From: Methanolobus psychrotolerans
Lineage (GTDB): Archaea; Halobacteriota; Methanosarcinia; Methanosarcinales; Methanosarcinaceae
DNA: 43,736 nucleotides
Assembly: GCF_002243045.1 (NCBI RefSeq)
Contig: NZ_MBKP01000029.1
Span: 1 to 43,736 of the forward strand
Direction: 5' to 3'
Below are positions 16,107-25,216 of the stretch, piece by piece. The notes under the pieces were generated by a model that ran no database searches, was not told the DNA's origin, and saw nothing but the letters and a program-made list of their open reading frames with translations. How positions within the stretch are numbered: position 1 is the stretch's first letter; every line of letters starts with the position of its first letter. The position numbers and the translations under genes were made by a program.

Positions 16107-17750
16107 TTAACAGATAGAATCTCCAGATACAGACCTCATCCACCTTTTAAGCAGATGGAACTCTTTCTTTTCAAGTACATTAGAATCCATCTGCAGAATC
16201 ATCCTTGAACTGGATGCCATAATAGTGTCATTGGTCTGTTCTATCAGTTTGACCACTGAGAGAAAATCATTGTCAAGTATCAGGTACTCCAGACCATCCA
16301 TCAAAACGACACCATCGTCTATCTTATTTAAAAAATCAGCGATTGTAGGATATATTCGGAAAAGTTCTGTTGAATCGATGACTTGCTGACCGTTCATTTT
16401 ATTCTTTGTAAGCCAGACAATTGGTGTTTTAGTGATTCCATACATATTGCGGATCTTATCCGGATTCCTCCTTGTAATACAAAGACCGGGCTTCCCACTC
16501 CTGACAAGTTCAGAAAATAACCGATAACTTTGTTCAGAATCCTCACATTCTGAAACATATATATAGCCACCTTCCAGCTCAACCTTAATGTCCCTTACAT
16601 CCCCATCCACATCTTCGGTTAGGGGAGTGATGAATATTCCCCTTAAACGGGAACGATCCTGTAATGTGATAATGAGTCCCTGCTTTCCACCTTCGTCCAC
16701 CAGAAGAGAAGTTGAGACGTTCATCTGGATTTTTTCACCATGTTTTGTGAAAAATATCATTTCAAAGTCTGTTTTATCAGCAAACTCCAACATATCCATG
16801 TTTTCTGCGAATTCCCTTATGGGCCTTGCAATAAGCTCACCCACATCAAAACCAAGAAGGTCTGCTGCATTTTTGTTGGCTGTAACTATTTTTCTTTTAC
16901 TGTCAAGAGATATAATGGCAATCGGTGAGGCTTTTAAAAGATTGTCAAGATATTCATTTGCCCTTTTGATTTTAGATTCCGCTTCAAGCCTTTCTGTAAT
17001 GTCCTCACCTGAAACAAGCAAACCATTTATATTCCCCTCGGAATCTTTCAGTCCAATGTTGGTCCAGCTCATTATTCTCTTTTGCTGATTACTGGTGAGA
17101 AATGGTATTTCAAAATACCCATTCCTGGAACTTTCACCGGATAACAGGCTGTTAAATCTATTTATGGCATTTTCCCGGAAAATATCAGGTACATAGTTGT
17201 CAAACCAGTCATTTCCAATAATCTCATCCTCACTGTAACCGAGAATCTCACAGCCTTTTTTGTTAATTAGCCTGACAATGCCTTTTTCGTCAAGAACAAG
17301 CAGCATTACTCCTGCAAGGTCCAGATAATTCTGCGCCTGGTCCCTTTCCGCTATGAGTTCATCGTGCAGTTTCTTTATCCGGAGAAGAGAGCTAACTCTT
17401 GTTTTAATTTCAAGCCTGTCAAGAGGTTTTGTTAGAAAATCATCAGCACCTGCATTGATACCTTTTATACGATCTTCAAGGCTTGAGAGTGCTGTGACCA
17501 TTACAATCGGGATTAAGCGTGTTTTTTCAGAACCTTTCAGTATTTTACAGACTTCATAACCAGTAATGTCCGGCATCATAAGATCAAGAAGGATTATGTC
17601 AGGATTATGTGACTGCACTTTATCCAGTGCCTCAATTCCACCGGATGCAGAGATAATCTCATAATCATGTGTCAGATAAGCATCAAGCAGCCTGATATTC
17701 ATTGATTCATCATCAACTATCAGCACTTTTCTTTTTTTCTGTTCATCCAT
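16107..17750 (-). CDS. Response regulator with REC, two PAS domains and DUF835
   Basis: The 547-residue cytoplasmic protein starts with a receiver domain (VLIVDDE, phospho-acceptor D56 in LLDLMMP, T86, K108). A PAS domain follows at about 140-260 (RLINKKGCEILGYSEDEIIG), then a second at about 270-385 (TANKNAADLLGFDVGELI). The C-terminal DUF835 domain at about 395-530 has 'GGYIYVSECEDSEQSYRLF', 'RRNPDKIRNMYG', 'TPIVWLTKN' and 'VVLMDGLEYLI'. It has no DNA-binding or kinase domain, so the output is probably by protein contact through DUF835, itself a degenerate KaiC-like fold; the KaiC-like ATPase gene 116 bases downstream is the obvious partner. Start at MDEQKKRKV (17750). Confidence 0.88.
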   Translation of the reverse strand: MDEQKKRKVLIVDDESMNIRLLDAYLTHDYEIISASGGIEALDKVQSHNPDIILLDLMMPDITGYEVCKILKGSEKTRLIPIVMVTALSSLEDRIKGINAGADDFLTKPLDRLEIKTRVSSLLRIKKLHDELIAERDQAQNYLDLAGVMLLVLDEKGIVRLINKKGCEILGYSEDEIIGNDWFDNYVPDIFRENAINRFNSLLSGESSRNGYFEIPFLTSNQQKRIMSWTNIGLKDSEGNINGLLVSGEDITERLEAESKIKRANEYLDNLLKASPIAIISLDSKRKIVTANKNAADLLGFDVGELIARPIREFAENMDMLEFADKTDFEMIFFTKHGEKIQMNVSTSLLVDEGGKQGLIITLQDRSRLRGIFITPLTEDVDGDVRDIKVELEGGYIYVSECEDSEQSYRLFSELVRSGKPGLCITRRNPDKIRNMYGITKTPIVWLTKNKMNGQQVIDSTELFRIYPTIADFLNKIDDGVVLMDGLEYLILDNDFLSVVKLIEQTNDTIMASSSRMILQMDSNVLEKKEFHLLKRWMRSVSGDSIC

Positions 17751-18012
17751 TCCGGTCACTCATAAAAAGCTCTGTCAACACTTAGTGCCTTATTCTAAGA
17801 CATGTCTCAAAACTAAAAGACATTATAATATTTAAGCTATATAAATAAAACCCGAATACAATGAATGAGATCTTATAGCACATTCAACCAAAATTACTGA
17901 AGAACACAACCATTATGCACATGTTTAGGTTTCTATCCTCTTCATCCCGACATATATAATGCTTCCAGATTACAGAATTACAGATTGATACTTGATGAGC
18001 GGGAGAAACTGC

Positions 18013-18699
18013 ATGATAACAAAAATACTGCAGAAACAGATGGATGAAGCTGCAAAGGATATTCGCTATCTTCTTGAAAGAGGATATCAGAGAGATAGTT
18101 CCATCAGGTTTACAGGCGACCATTACTGTCTTGGCAAAAATGAAAGATATATACTTGCACGTACTGTGTTTTCGACAGGAACATCCGCAGAACGCAAAAA
18201 AAAGAAACTTAAATGCGAGGAACTAAAAAGCAGGACACTTCTGATAGATGGGTATAATGTTCTTATCACACTGGAAAGTCTGCTCAAAGGAGAAAAAATG
18301 TGGCTGGCAGATGATTCTTTTGTGAGGGATATAAGGGGAGTGTTCAGGAACCACTCAAATGATCATGTCACTTTCGAAGCTGTCGAGGAAATGTTATGTT
18401 TTCTTTTAAATTCCAGAATAAAAAATGCTGATGTACTATTGGACACCCAGATGAAGAACAGCGGAGAACTGGCCGCATTCATCAGAACAAAAATGGAAGA
18501 ACATTCACTAACCGGTGATGTCAGGACATCAAAACATGTTGACTATGACCTGAAGAACTGCAATCCATCATATGTGGTAGCGACAGCTGATGGGATAGTG
18601 ATTGATGCTGTTAAAAACGTTGTTGATATTCCTGGGTGCATATTAAGAACGTGGAATAATGAGAAAAAGTGTATATCTAAATGTGACCAACAAATCTAA
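18013..18699 (+). CDS. DUF434 (and DUF5616-like) domain protein
   Basis: The 228-residue protein has an N-terminal helical segment with 'DIRYLLERGYQRDSSIRFTGDHYCLGKNERYILARTVFS' (DUF434), followed by 'TLLIDGYNVLITLESLLKGEKMWLADDSFVRD' and 'ADGIVIDAV'. The second part looks like a PIN/NYN-type fold: acidic residues follow 'LLIDGYNV' and 'DVLLDTQMKNSG', suggesting a nuclease-like active site (inference). Archaeal members are uncharacterised. Start ATG 18013 has GGGAG seven bases upstream; earlier in-frame TTG/ATG codons lack one. It is the first gene of a plus-strand run through truD. Confidence 0.75.
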   Translation: MITKILQKQMDEAAKDIRYLLERGYQRDSSIRFTGDHYCLGKNERYILARTVFSTGTSAERKKKKLKCEELKSRTLLIDGYNVLITLESLLKGEKMWLADDSFVRDIRGVFRNHSNDHVTFEAVEEMLCFLLNSRIKNADVLLDTQMKNSGELAAFIRTKMEEHSLTGDVRTSKHVDYDLKNCNPSYVVATADGIVIDAVKNVVDIPGCILRTWNNEKKCISKCDQQI

Positions 18700-18725
18700 T
18701 TATACAGAATACTTTAGGAAGTATC

Positions 18726-19634
18726 ATGAAAAAACTGGGAATAGTGGTTACAGATCCAACGGACTGGACTGCAGACGCATTGATACAGGAAGCCAGGAAA
18801 AGAGATTTTGAAACCTTTTGCCCGGACCTTGGAAAAATGGAAACTTCCATTCAAAAAAACATTGAACATATGACCAGTGAGATCAACCTTTTAGAATTAG
18901 ATGCAATCATTATAAGAGATATAGGGCCGGTGAAGAATGATTCTCATGTTTACCGTTTCAATGTGCTTCAACAACTTGAGGAAAGCGGAGTGACTATAAT
19001 AAATTCCCCGGCTGCCATACAGAATGCGGCAAACAAGTTCAATGCAAGCTGCCTTATTTCAAAAGCTGGCATTCCCACACCTGAAACCTTTGTCACACAG
19101 GAAACAGAAAAGGCCATGAAAATAACCGAAACTCTGGAAGATGTTGTCATCAAACCAGTTTTCGGGTATAAGGGAATAGGAATCAAACGTATAAAAAAGA
19201 ATGAAGTTATAGGTCCGGACGGGATTCCGGAGAAAACAACAGCTTATGACTTTGTTTGTGGTCATATCGAAGAAAAAGGAATGGTTTATATACAGGAATT
19301 CATAGAGAACCCCGGACGGGACATTCGCGCATTTGTTGTTGATGGGAAGGTTATCGGTGCCATATACAGGAACGCACCTGAAGGCTGGTGGCTTAACAAT
19401 CTGAGCCAGGGTGGCACTCCGCAGGAATGCAGGCTTACAGAGGAACAGGAAAATATGTGCATTGGTGCTGCCGGAGCAATTGGGGCAGTATTTGCCGGAG
19501 TTGACATAATTGAAAGTAAGGAAGGATGTTTTGTCCTGGAAGTAAATGCAACTCCTTCGGGAGCAGGTATTTATAAATCCCTGAATATCAATGTTGCAGA
19601 ATACATAATAGACTCCATAGAAAACAGGCTTTAA
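18726..19634 (+). CDS. RimK-type ATP-grasp alpha-L-glutamate ligase (MptN/CofF-like)
   Basis: The 302-residue protein has an N-terminal pre-ATP-grasp domain and an ATP-grasp core: 'NKFNASCLISKAGIPTPETF', 'DVVIKPVFGYKGIGIKRI' for ATP binding, 'YIQEFIENPGRDIRAFVVDGKVIGAIYR', and 'GCFVLEVNATPSGAGI', where Glu and Asn bind magnesium. RimK-family ligases add glutamate. In Methanosarcinales the two known members add glutamate to tetrahydromethanopterin (MptN, giving tetrahydrosarcinapterin) or to F420 (CofF). The sequence alone does not let me choose; MptN is my preference. The gene lies in a run with DUF434 and pth2. Confidence 0.82.
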   Translation: MKKLGIVVTDPTDWTADALIQEARKRDFETFCPDLGKMETSIQKNIEHMTSEINLLELDAIIIRDIGPVKNDSHVYRFNVLQQLEESGVTIINSPAAIQNAANKFNASCLISKAGIPTPETFVTQETEKAMKITETLEDVVIKPVFGYKGIGIKRIKKNEVIGPDGIPEKTTAYDFVCGHIEEKGMVYIQEFIENPGRDIRAFVVDGKVIGAIYRNAPEGWWLNNLSQGGTPQECRLTEEQENMCIGAAGAIGAVFAGVDIIESKEGCFVLEVNATPSGAGIYKSLNINVAEYIIDSIENRL

Positions 19635-19658
19635 GAATGCCTGAAAAAAGGAAGAATA

Positions 19659-20006
19659 ATGACTGAATATAAACAATGCATCGTTATCAGAGACGACCTC
19701 AAATTGTCAAAAGGAAAACTTGCTGTGCAGGTTGCACATGCAGCAGTATCTGCTTCAGAATGGGCAGACCGCACAACCCATGATAAATGGAAAGAAGGGG
19801 GACAGAAGAAAGTTGTACTGAGAGTTGCCACATTGAAAGATATGTTCGAATTAAAGGAAGTAGCTCGGAGACAGGGACTTCCAACGGCACTTATACAGGA
19901 TGCAGGACTTACCGAAATTGCACCGGGAACTGTCACTGTGCTTGGCATCGGGCCTGCAAAAGCAGATGAAATTGATAAGATCACTGGTAACCTAAAACTC
20001 CTGTGA
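19659..20006 (+). CDS. pth2: Peptidyl-tRNA hydrolase, archaeal/eukaryal type (Pth2)
   Basis: The 115-residue protein shows the Pth2 core: '[27 protein letters not shown]' (Lys/His active-site region), '[51 protein letters not shown]' and a C-terminal '[10 protein letters not shown]'. It recycles tRNA from peptidyl-tRNA dropped by ribosomes; cytoplasmic. The length is exactly that of the archaeal enzymes. It is 24 bases after the ATP-grasp gene and 30 before the transglutaminase-like gene, so probably co-transcribed. Confidence 0.95.
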   Translation: MTEYKQCIVIRDDLKLSKGKLAVQVAHAAVSASEWADRTTHDKWKEGGQKKVVLRVATLKDMFELKEVARRQGLPTALIQDAGLTEIAPGTVTVLGIGPAKADEIDKITGNLKLL

Positions 20007-20036
20007 GTATCAGGCAATATTCTGCAGAGGGTTAGT

Positions 20037-21215
20037 ATGAAAAAAGAGGATAAAACGAATCTGGCACTATATGCCATGCTATATGCAGCATTAATAATAG
20101 CAACCCTGTCTTCAGGATGCCTTTCCGAACCAATGGGCAAAGTAGGAGATATTTTCAACCCATCGTCTATCAATCTGTTCCAGAATGAAGACTATTACCA
20201 AATAGATACGAATGAGCTTACGACCCCGATTATTCTGACCCAGCCAATATCCATGTATGAGGACAGACCGAGGGACCTTACAGATAGTTTACCGGGTTTT
20301 GAAGTTTCAAGTTACTATTACTACACGCAATTTTATGAAGGAAGCGAGAGTGTAATCAAAGTATACGTGAAAAATATGGGTGATACGCCGGTTTACGTAT
20401 ACCAGTTCGGATTTTTACTGACCCCTGAAAAAGAACGATCACTGCAGGAAACTGGTACAATTATACTTGCTGGCGACGAAAAAAATGTAGGAACAGTATC
20501 AATCAATGTTCCGGATGATCTGGACGAGCTTAAACTCCAGCCCCAAATATCATTGTTTTCGCAAACTAAATCCGGAAAATGGCATGACTACAAGGAGCAA
20601 TATTTTGAAGAAATAACGATAGATGTTTCAGAAATAGCAATTATGCAGAAACAAAAATACATTTCAAACCCTGAGAATATTTTTAATCAGGTTAATAGTA
20701 AAATAGAACCATTTGATGTGGGTGTCCGGACTATGGCTGCAGCTTCTGCGAAGAAATATCCCGGACAATATAACATATACCAGATATGTGCATTGTTCGA
20801 TGACACAAAAGAGAAAATAATATACATCAGTGACCCCAGGGGAAAAGACCTCTGGTCCACACCCAGTGACACAATAACCATTGGTGCAGGAGATTGTGAT
20901 GACTATGCCATTCTTCTGGCATCATTAATAGAGTCTATCGGAGGAACCTCACGAATCTACCTGACTGATACACATGCCTTTACAGCAGTATACATAGGTA
21001 ACAACACAAACGAAATAGGAACTGCAATCGGGAAATACTATGGCTCCGTACCAATATATTATACAACAGATGAATACGGATCATGGTTAATGCTGGATCC
21101 GACATCCAGCATGTATGCAGGGGGACTCCCTGGAGGAACAGCTCCAACTCGTGAAGGATGGACTTTCCTTAATACTACGACAGTCAATGTTATTGATATT
21201 GCACCTCAGAACTAG
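20037..21215 (+). CDS. Lipoprotein with transglutaminase-like cysteine-protease domain
   Basis: The 392-residue exported protein has a hydrophobic N-terminal segment and lipobox LSSGC with Cys28 as the lipid-anchored residue. Residues ~60-215 form a beta-rich domain, probably Ig-like. Residues ~215-370 carry the transglutaminase-core triad: GAGDCDDYA with Cys287, 'TDTHAFTAVYI' with His313, and 'SWLMLDPTSS' with Asp. The family members are mostly peptidases or transglutaminase-like enzymes acting on cell-surface proteins; the substrate is unknown. It sits between pth2 and truD by short gaps, which is probably transcriptional convenience rather than shared function. Confidence 0.82.
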   Translation: MKKEDKTNLALYAMLYAALIIATLSSGCLSEPMGKVGDIFNPSSINLFQNEDYYQIDTNELTTPIILTQPISMYEDRPRDLTDSLPGFEVSSYYYYTQFYEGSESVIKVYVKNMGDTPVYVYQFGFLLTPEKERSLQETGTIILAGDEKNVGTVSINVPDDLDELKLQPQISLFSQTKSGKWHDYKEQYFEEITIDVSEIAIMQKQKYISNPENIFNQVNSKIEPFDVGVRTMAAASAKKYPGQYNIYQICALFDDTKEKIIYISDPRGKDLWSTPSDTITIGAGDCDDYAILLASLIESIGGTSRIYLTDTHAFTAVYIGNNTNEIGTAIGKYYGSVPIYYTTDEYGSWLMLDPTSSMYAGGLPGGTAPTREGWTFLNTTTVNVIDIAPQN

Positions 21216-21226
21216 GATGATTATAA

Positions 21227-22540
21227 ATGATACCACCAATTGAAATAAAGATGGGAATAGAACTTTACGTTACACATGCCGATGGAATTGGAGGTGTGCT
21301 TAGACAGGAACCAGAAGATTTTGTTGTCAGAGAAATAACAAATCGTGAAGAAGGTGACAGCGGGAAATACCTTGTCCTTGAGATGACAAAGACCAACTGG
21401 GATATGCACCACCTTATAAGAGACATTTCACGCAAACTTGGCATCAGTCAGAAAAGGATCGGATTTGCAGGTACAAAGGATAAAAGGGCAAAGACCACAC
21501 AAAAGATCAGCATATATGATGTTTCAGAAAAAGAGATCGAAGACTTCTACCTCAAAGATGTGCAACTGAAGGTAATAGGACGGTCCAGCAGATCCCTTGG
21601 ACTTGGTGACCTGTACGGCAATGAATTTGCCATTACAATAAGAGATATTGATCTTAAACCTATTGAACTTGAAAAAGCCCTTCGTGAAATAACTAAAGAA
21701 ATAGTTGCACTTGGAGGAGTTCCTAACTTTTTTGGGATCCAGAGGTTTGGTGCTATCAGGCCTGTTACCCACATGGTTGGAGAACAGCTTCTAAAAGGTG
21801 ATTTTGAGAAAGCTGCACTTGTATATATTGCACAGTCGTTCCCTGATGAACCAGACGATGTAAGAGAGGCCAGGGATTATGTTTGGGAAACCAGGGATTT
21901 TGCTGAAGGACTAAAAATATATCCGCTGCGCCTTAGATATGAGAGAGCAATGATGCATTACCTTGTAGAGAATCCGGGGGATTTTTCAGGTTCTTTTAGC
22001 GTACTTTCAGAAAATATCAGCAAGATGTTCATACATGCTTACCAGTCATACATCTTCAACCGTATCATCTGCAAAAGAATAGAAAGCAGACTCCCCCTAG
22101 ATAAAGCCCAGAAAGGAGACATCATATGCTTCAAGAACAAGGAAGGTCTGCCTGATGTCACAAAAATGCAGAAGGCTTCTGAAGAGAATATCGATGGAAT
22201 GAATAATCTACTGAGAAGAAGAAGGGCATTTATAACTGCACCCCTTGTTGGATATAGTACCGAGTTTGCATCAGATGTACCGGGAAACCTTGAAAAAGAA
22301 ATATTCAATGAGACCGGAATGCCACAGGAAAACTTCCAAATGACACAACTACCGATGCTTGCATCAAAAGGACTTCGCAGGGAAATGTTGCTCTACTGCG
22401 AACCAAAATATGAAACCGGAGAGGACGACCAGAACCCTGGAAAAAGTAAGACAACACTTACCTTTTCCTTGCCAAAGGGAAGTTATGCAACAACAGTTCT
22501 CAGGGAATACATGAAAACAGAGCCATTAAAAATGAGCTAA
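21227..22540 (+). CDS. truD: TruD, tRNA pseudouridine(13) synthase
   Basis: The enzyme isomerises U13 (and in archaea possibly other sites) of tRNA. The 437-residue length and motifs fit the archaeal TruD group: 'PEDFVVREI' near residue 30, catalytic Asp85 in 'GFAGTKDKRAKTTQ', 'GNEFAITIRDI', 'GGVPNFFGIQRFGAIRPVTH', and the C-terminal 'LPKGSYATTVLREYMK'. A large insertion (about 190-360) is the TRUD domain. It begins 11 bases after the transglutaminase-like gene with a GGATGAT ribosome binding site, and ends at a strong terminator shared with pyrG. Confidence 0.95.
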   Translation: MIPPIEIKMGIELYVTHADGIGGVLRQEPEDFVVREITNREEGDSGKYLVLEMTKTNWDMHHLIRDISRKLGISQKRIGFAGTKDKRAKTTQKISIYDVSEKEIEDFYLKDVQLKVIGRSSRSLGLGDLYGNEFAITIRDIDLKPIELEKALREITKEIVALGGVPNFFGIQRFGAIRPVTHMVGEQLLKGDFEKAALVYIAQSFPDEPDDVREARDYVWETRDFAEGLKIYPLRLRYERAMMHYLVENPGDFSGSFSVLSENISKMFIHAYQSYIFNRIICKRIESRLPLDKAQKGDIICFKNKEGLPDVTKMQKASEENIDGMNNLLRRRRAFITAPLVGYSTEFASDVPGNLEKEIFNETGMPQENFQMTQLPMLASKGLRREMLLYCEPKYETGEDDQNPGKSKTTLTFSLPKGSYATTVLREYMKTEPLKMS

Positions 22541-22562
22541 GCCCACAGAAGTGGGCTTTATT
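22539..22562. terminator. Bidirectional hairpin terminator between truD and pyrG
   Basis: AAGCCCAC, loop agaa, GTGGGCTT form a perfect 8-bp GC-rich stem followed by TTATTTT on the plus strand. It starts at the truD stop and lies just past the pyrG stop, so it can end both converging transcripts. Confidence 0.75.
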
Positions 22563-22571
22563 TTCTGATAT

Positions 22572-24161
22572 CTAATTTTGCTTTTCCACCATTGCCTGAA
22601 CAAAAACCCTGAAAGGTGGTGACGGGTTGCCAGGACGGGACTTGAATTCCGGATGGAACTGTGATCCAAAGAAGAACTTTTTACCGGGAATCTCAGCAAT
22701 TTCCATTCTATTTCTGTTCTTACCGGAAAATACCATTCCGTGGGCTTCGATCTTGTCCACATAATTCGGATTGACCTCATACCTGTGCCTGTGACGTTCT
22801 ACTATCCTGGACTGGCCATATATCTTTTCTGCAAGTGAACCAGGCTTCAGGTCTGCTTCATAATCACCAAGGCGCATTGTTGCACCCATATCAACCACAT
22901 TTTCCTGTTCAGGAAGCAGATCAATAACAGGATAAGGAGTATCTTCATCAAACTCCGTACTGTTGGCATTTTCAAGACCTGCCACGTGCCGGGCAAACTC
23001 GATGACAGACAACTGCATTCCAAGACAAAGACCAAGATATGGGATATCATTTTCCCTGGCAAATTGTATAGCCTTTATCTTGCCCTCAGTACCTCTTTCC
23101 CCAAAACCTCCGGGAACAAGTATACCATCATATTCTGTGAGAGATGAGATTGTTTCAGGGTGCTCTTCAAAGGATTCTGCATTTATCCAGCAGACTTCAT
23201 AATTTACACCGCACTCGATAGCTGCATGTTTAATAGAAGCGCTTATACTCAGGTATGAATCTTCAAGATAAGTATATTTTCCTACAATGCCGATCTTTAC
23301 TCCACCGCTGAGATTATGCATCCTATCTACCATCTTTGCCCAAGAGTCATCTGTTTTTGAGGCGCTGAGGTCAAGATGTTTCATAAGGTAATCAGTAAGT
23401 CCTTCGTTCTCCATCATCAAAGGCACTTCATAAATATCGTCTGCATCATGAGCACTTATAACTGCTTCTTCAGGAACATCACAGAAAAGTGATATCTTGG
23501 AAACAGTGCTTTCAAGCAACGGTTCCTTACATCTTGTCACTATGATATTGGGTTTAAGACCAAGCTCCCTTAACTCTTTTACAGAATGTTGTGTAGGCTT
23601 TGTTTTCTGGTCACCCTGGGGGTCCATGGGCACAAGTGTCACATGTACAAAAGCAATATTTTCCCCTGGCTCCTCCCTATACATCTGCCTTACAGCTTCC
23701 AGAAAAGGCATGCTCTCAATGTCACCAACTGTGCCCCCGACCTCTATCAGACAAATATCAGCCCCGCTCTTGGCAGCAACTTTGCGTATTCTGTCTTTTA
23801 TTTCATTAGTAATGTGCGGAATAATTTGCACAGTCTTCCCAAGATATTCACCCCTGCGTTCCTTGGAAATCACAGATTCATATATTTTTCCGGTTGTAAG
23901 GTTGTGTTCTCTTGTAAGTTCCGTATCAAGGAAACGTTCATAATTTCCAAGATCAAGGTCTACTTCTCCTCCATCTTTGAGAACAAAAACCTCACCATGC
24001 TGAAAAGGACTCATAGTACCTGCATCAATGTTAATATAAGGATCAATCTTGATGGCTGTGACTTTGTGCCCCCTGTTCTTCAGGTTACGCCCGATAGAAG
24101 CAGTGGTAATTCCTTTTCCAAGCCCACTCATTACGCCGCCGGTTACTATGATATATTTCAT
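22572..24161 (-). CDS. pyrG: PyrG, CTP synthase
   Basis: PyrG aminates UTP to CTP using glutamine and ATP. The N-terminal amidoligase domain starts [20 protein letters not shown], with '[28 protein letters not shown]' and '[11 protein letters not shown]'. The C-terminal glutaminase domain carries '[12 protein letters not shown]', nucleophile '[16 protein letters not shown]', and the '[22 protein letters not shown]' His/Glu pair. The 529-residue length is normal. Start ATG 24161 is preferred because GGTGA lies five bases upstream; the longer GTG start would be inside that site. It is downstream of the DUF7524-like and Trm112-like genes in one operon. Confidence 0.97.
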   Translation of the reverse strand: MKYIIVTGGVMSGLGKGITTASIGRNLKNRGHKVTAIKIDPYINIDAGTMSPFQHGEVFVLKDGGEVDLDLGNYERFLDTELTREHNLTTGKIYESVISKERRGEYLGKTVQIIPHITNEIKDRIRKVAAKSGADICLIEVGGTVGDIESMPFLEAVRQMYREEPGENIAFVHVTLVPMDPQGDQKTKPTQHSVKELRELGLKPNIIVTRCKEPLLESTVSKISLFCDVPEEAVISAHDADDIYEVPLMMENEGLTDYLMKHLDLSASKTDDSWAKMVDRMHNLSGGVKIGIVGKYTYLEDSYLSISASIKHAAIECGVNYEVCWINAESFEEHPETISSLTEYDGILVPGGFGERGTEGKIKAIQFARENDIPYLGLCLGMQLSVIEFARHVAGLENANSTEFDEDTPYPVIDLLPEQENVVDMGATMRLGDYEADLKPGSLAEKIYGQSRIVERHRHRYEVNPNYVDKIEAHGMVFSGKNRNRMEIAEIPGKKFFFGSQFHPEFKSRPGNPSPPFRVFVQAMVEKQN

Positions 24162-24175
24162 ATTATTCACCTTGA

Positions 24176-24889
24176 TTATCGTTTAGATTTAGGAAGTCTT
24201 AATAATAGGTAAGCCATAAAAAATGTCAGTAAAATTGAATAGAATACAGATTGGTAAAAACCAAAGAGTTGCTCCAGATCAATAGATAACACTACAAGAG
24301 CAAGAACAGACACTAGTAACAATAACAGAATAGCCCTGAAAATACTTGACGAATGTGAAGCAGTCAGGCCCAGCACAGATTTAACCATTTCAACAGATAT
24401 GGAGGGGAGCTGAGCACTCCAATGTTCTCCTTCATATATACCAGAAGAAGACTTGGAGGGTTTTGATGATTGGGACGGTTTTGGCTTATAAAAAGCCTCG
24501 TCAACGTCCACAGAAAAACTTTGTTCATTTGGACCCGGATGACCCAGATTAAGGTTAAAGCCCTGTCTTTTGGAACCATATCCAACAGTAATAAAAACCT
24601 GCCCTTTCGTATAGAGCCTCCCATCATATGGAATCCTTGCTATCAAAGGTATATATTCCTCATGCTTAACATAAGGATTGTCTTCCAGAACTGTGATATT
24701 TTCCCGAAGGGCATCACTGACAGATAAATTGACATGGGTCGGTGCGCCATAGTTGATGAGTACAATTTCAAAACTGCGTTCCTCACCAGGAGATATAGGC
24801 AACTCAACAGTATCCGTATCGAATTCCAGCGAATTTACTCCAAGCCTGTTGATATGCACCTGTTGCAATTGAATTTCCCCACATTTCAT
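24176..24889 (-). CDS. DUF7524-like membrane-anchored protein
   Basis: The 237-residue protein has an N-terminal beta-sandwich-like domain (residues ~8-130: [40 protein letters not shown]). A Lys/Ser/Pro-rich linker follows (about 133-150), then two C-terminal transmembrane helices (about 183-203 and 212-230). No signal peptide is seen, so the soluble domain is either cytoplasmic or exported tail-first. It resembles the uncharacterised DUF7524 family also found in haloarchaea. Its ATG overlaps the Trm112-like stop by four bases (ATGA), and 14 bases separate it from pyrG. Confidence 0.65.
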   Translation of the reverse strand: MKCGEIQLQQVHINRLGVNSLEFDTDTVELPISPGEERSFEIVLINYGAPTHVNLSVSDALRENITVLEDNPYVKHEEYIPLIARIPYDGRLYTKGQVFITVGYGSKRQGFNLNLGHPGPNEQSFSVDVDEAFYKPKPSQSSKPSKSSSGIYEGEHWSAQLPSISVEMVKSVLGLTASHSSSIFRAILLLLLVSVLALVVLSIDLEQLFGFYQSVFYSILLTFFMAYLLLRLPKSKR

Positions 24890-25068
24890 TCCCTAAGATC
24901 AGGAGGAAGCATATTTGGTATACCCCCCTCTATGGGATAATATTCATTGCAGACAGAACAATACAGAGTGCCCGATATAACCTCACTTGCATCTTCCTTT
25001 TCTATATTAAGGACAAGATCTCCTTTACATATGGGACATGCAAGAATATCCATAAGGTTCTTTTTCAA
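24886..25068 (-). CDS. Trm112-family zinc-finger-like small protein
   Basis: The ~60-residue protein has the Trm112 fold signature: 'LMDILACPICKGDL' with CPxC, then 'GTLYCSVCNEYYPIEGGIPNMLP' with the second CxxC and the conserved 'YPIxxGIPxMLP' end. Trm112 partners bind and stabilise class I methyltransferases that modify tRNA, rRNA or release factors. Start TTG 25068 is chosen because GGTGA lies five bases before it; GTG 25080 lies upstream of that site. It is the first gene of the operon with the DUF7524-like gene and pyrG. Confidence 0.85.
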   Translation of the reverse strand: MKKNLMDILACPICKGDLVLNIEKEDASEVISGTLYCSVCNEYYPIEGGIPNMLPPDLRE

Positions 25069-25092
25069 CTCGATCACCACCTTTCAATACGT

Positions 25093-25139
25093 TACAATCA
25101 ATATAAGGTTTTTCTATCATGGAACCTATATTGATTGTA
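25093..25139. repeat. Long imperfect palindrome in divergent spacer (possible operator)
   Basis: TACAATCAATATAAGGTT at 25093-25110 and AACCTATATTGATTGTA at 25123-25139 are complementary over 17 bases, with a single extra A in the left arm and a 12-base loop. It sits between the Trm112-like/pyrG operon (minus) and the Gate-domain gene (plus), where a regulator of both could bind. The arms also contain TATA-like sequence. Confidence 0.55.
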
Positions 25140-25216
25140 CTAGTAATGAGAATTCCTGCACAGTATTCTAAAATGAAGAGATAGTTTAATTTACCTTCTT
25201 ACCAGTACAATATTCC

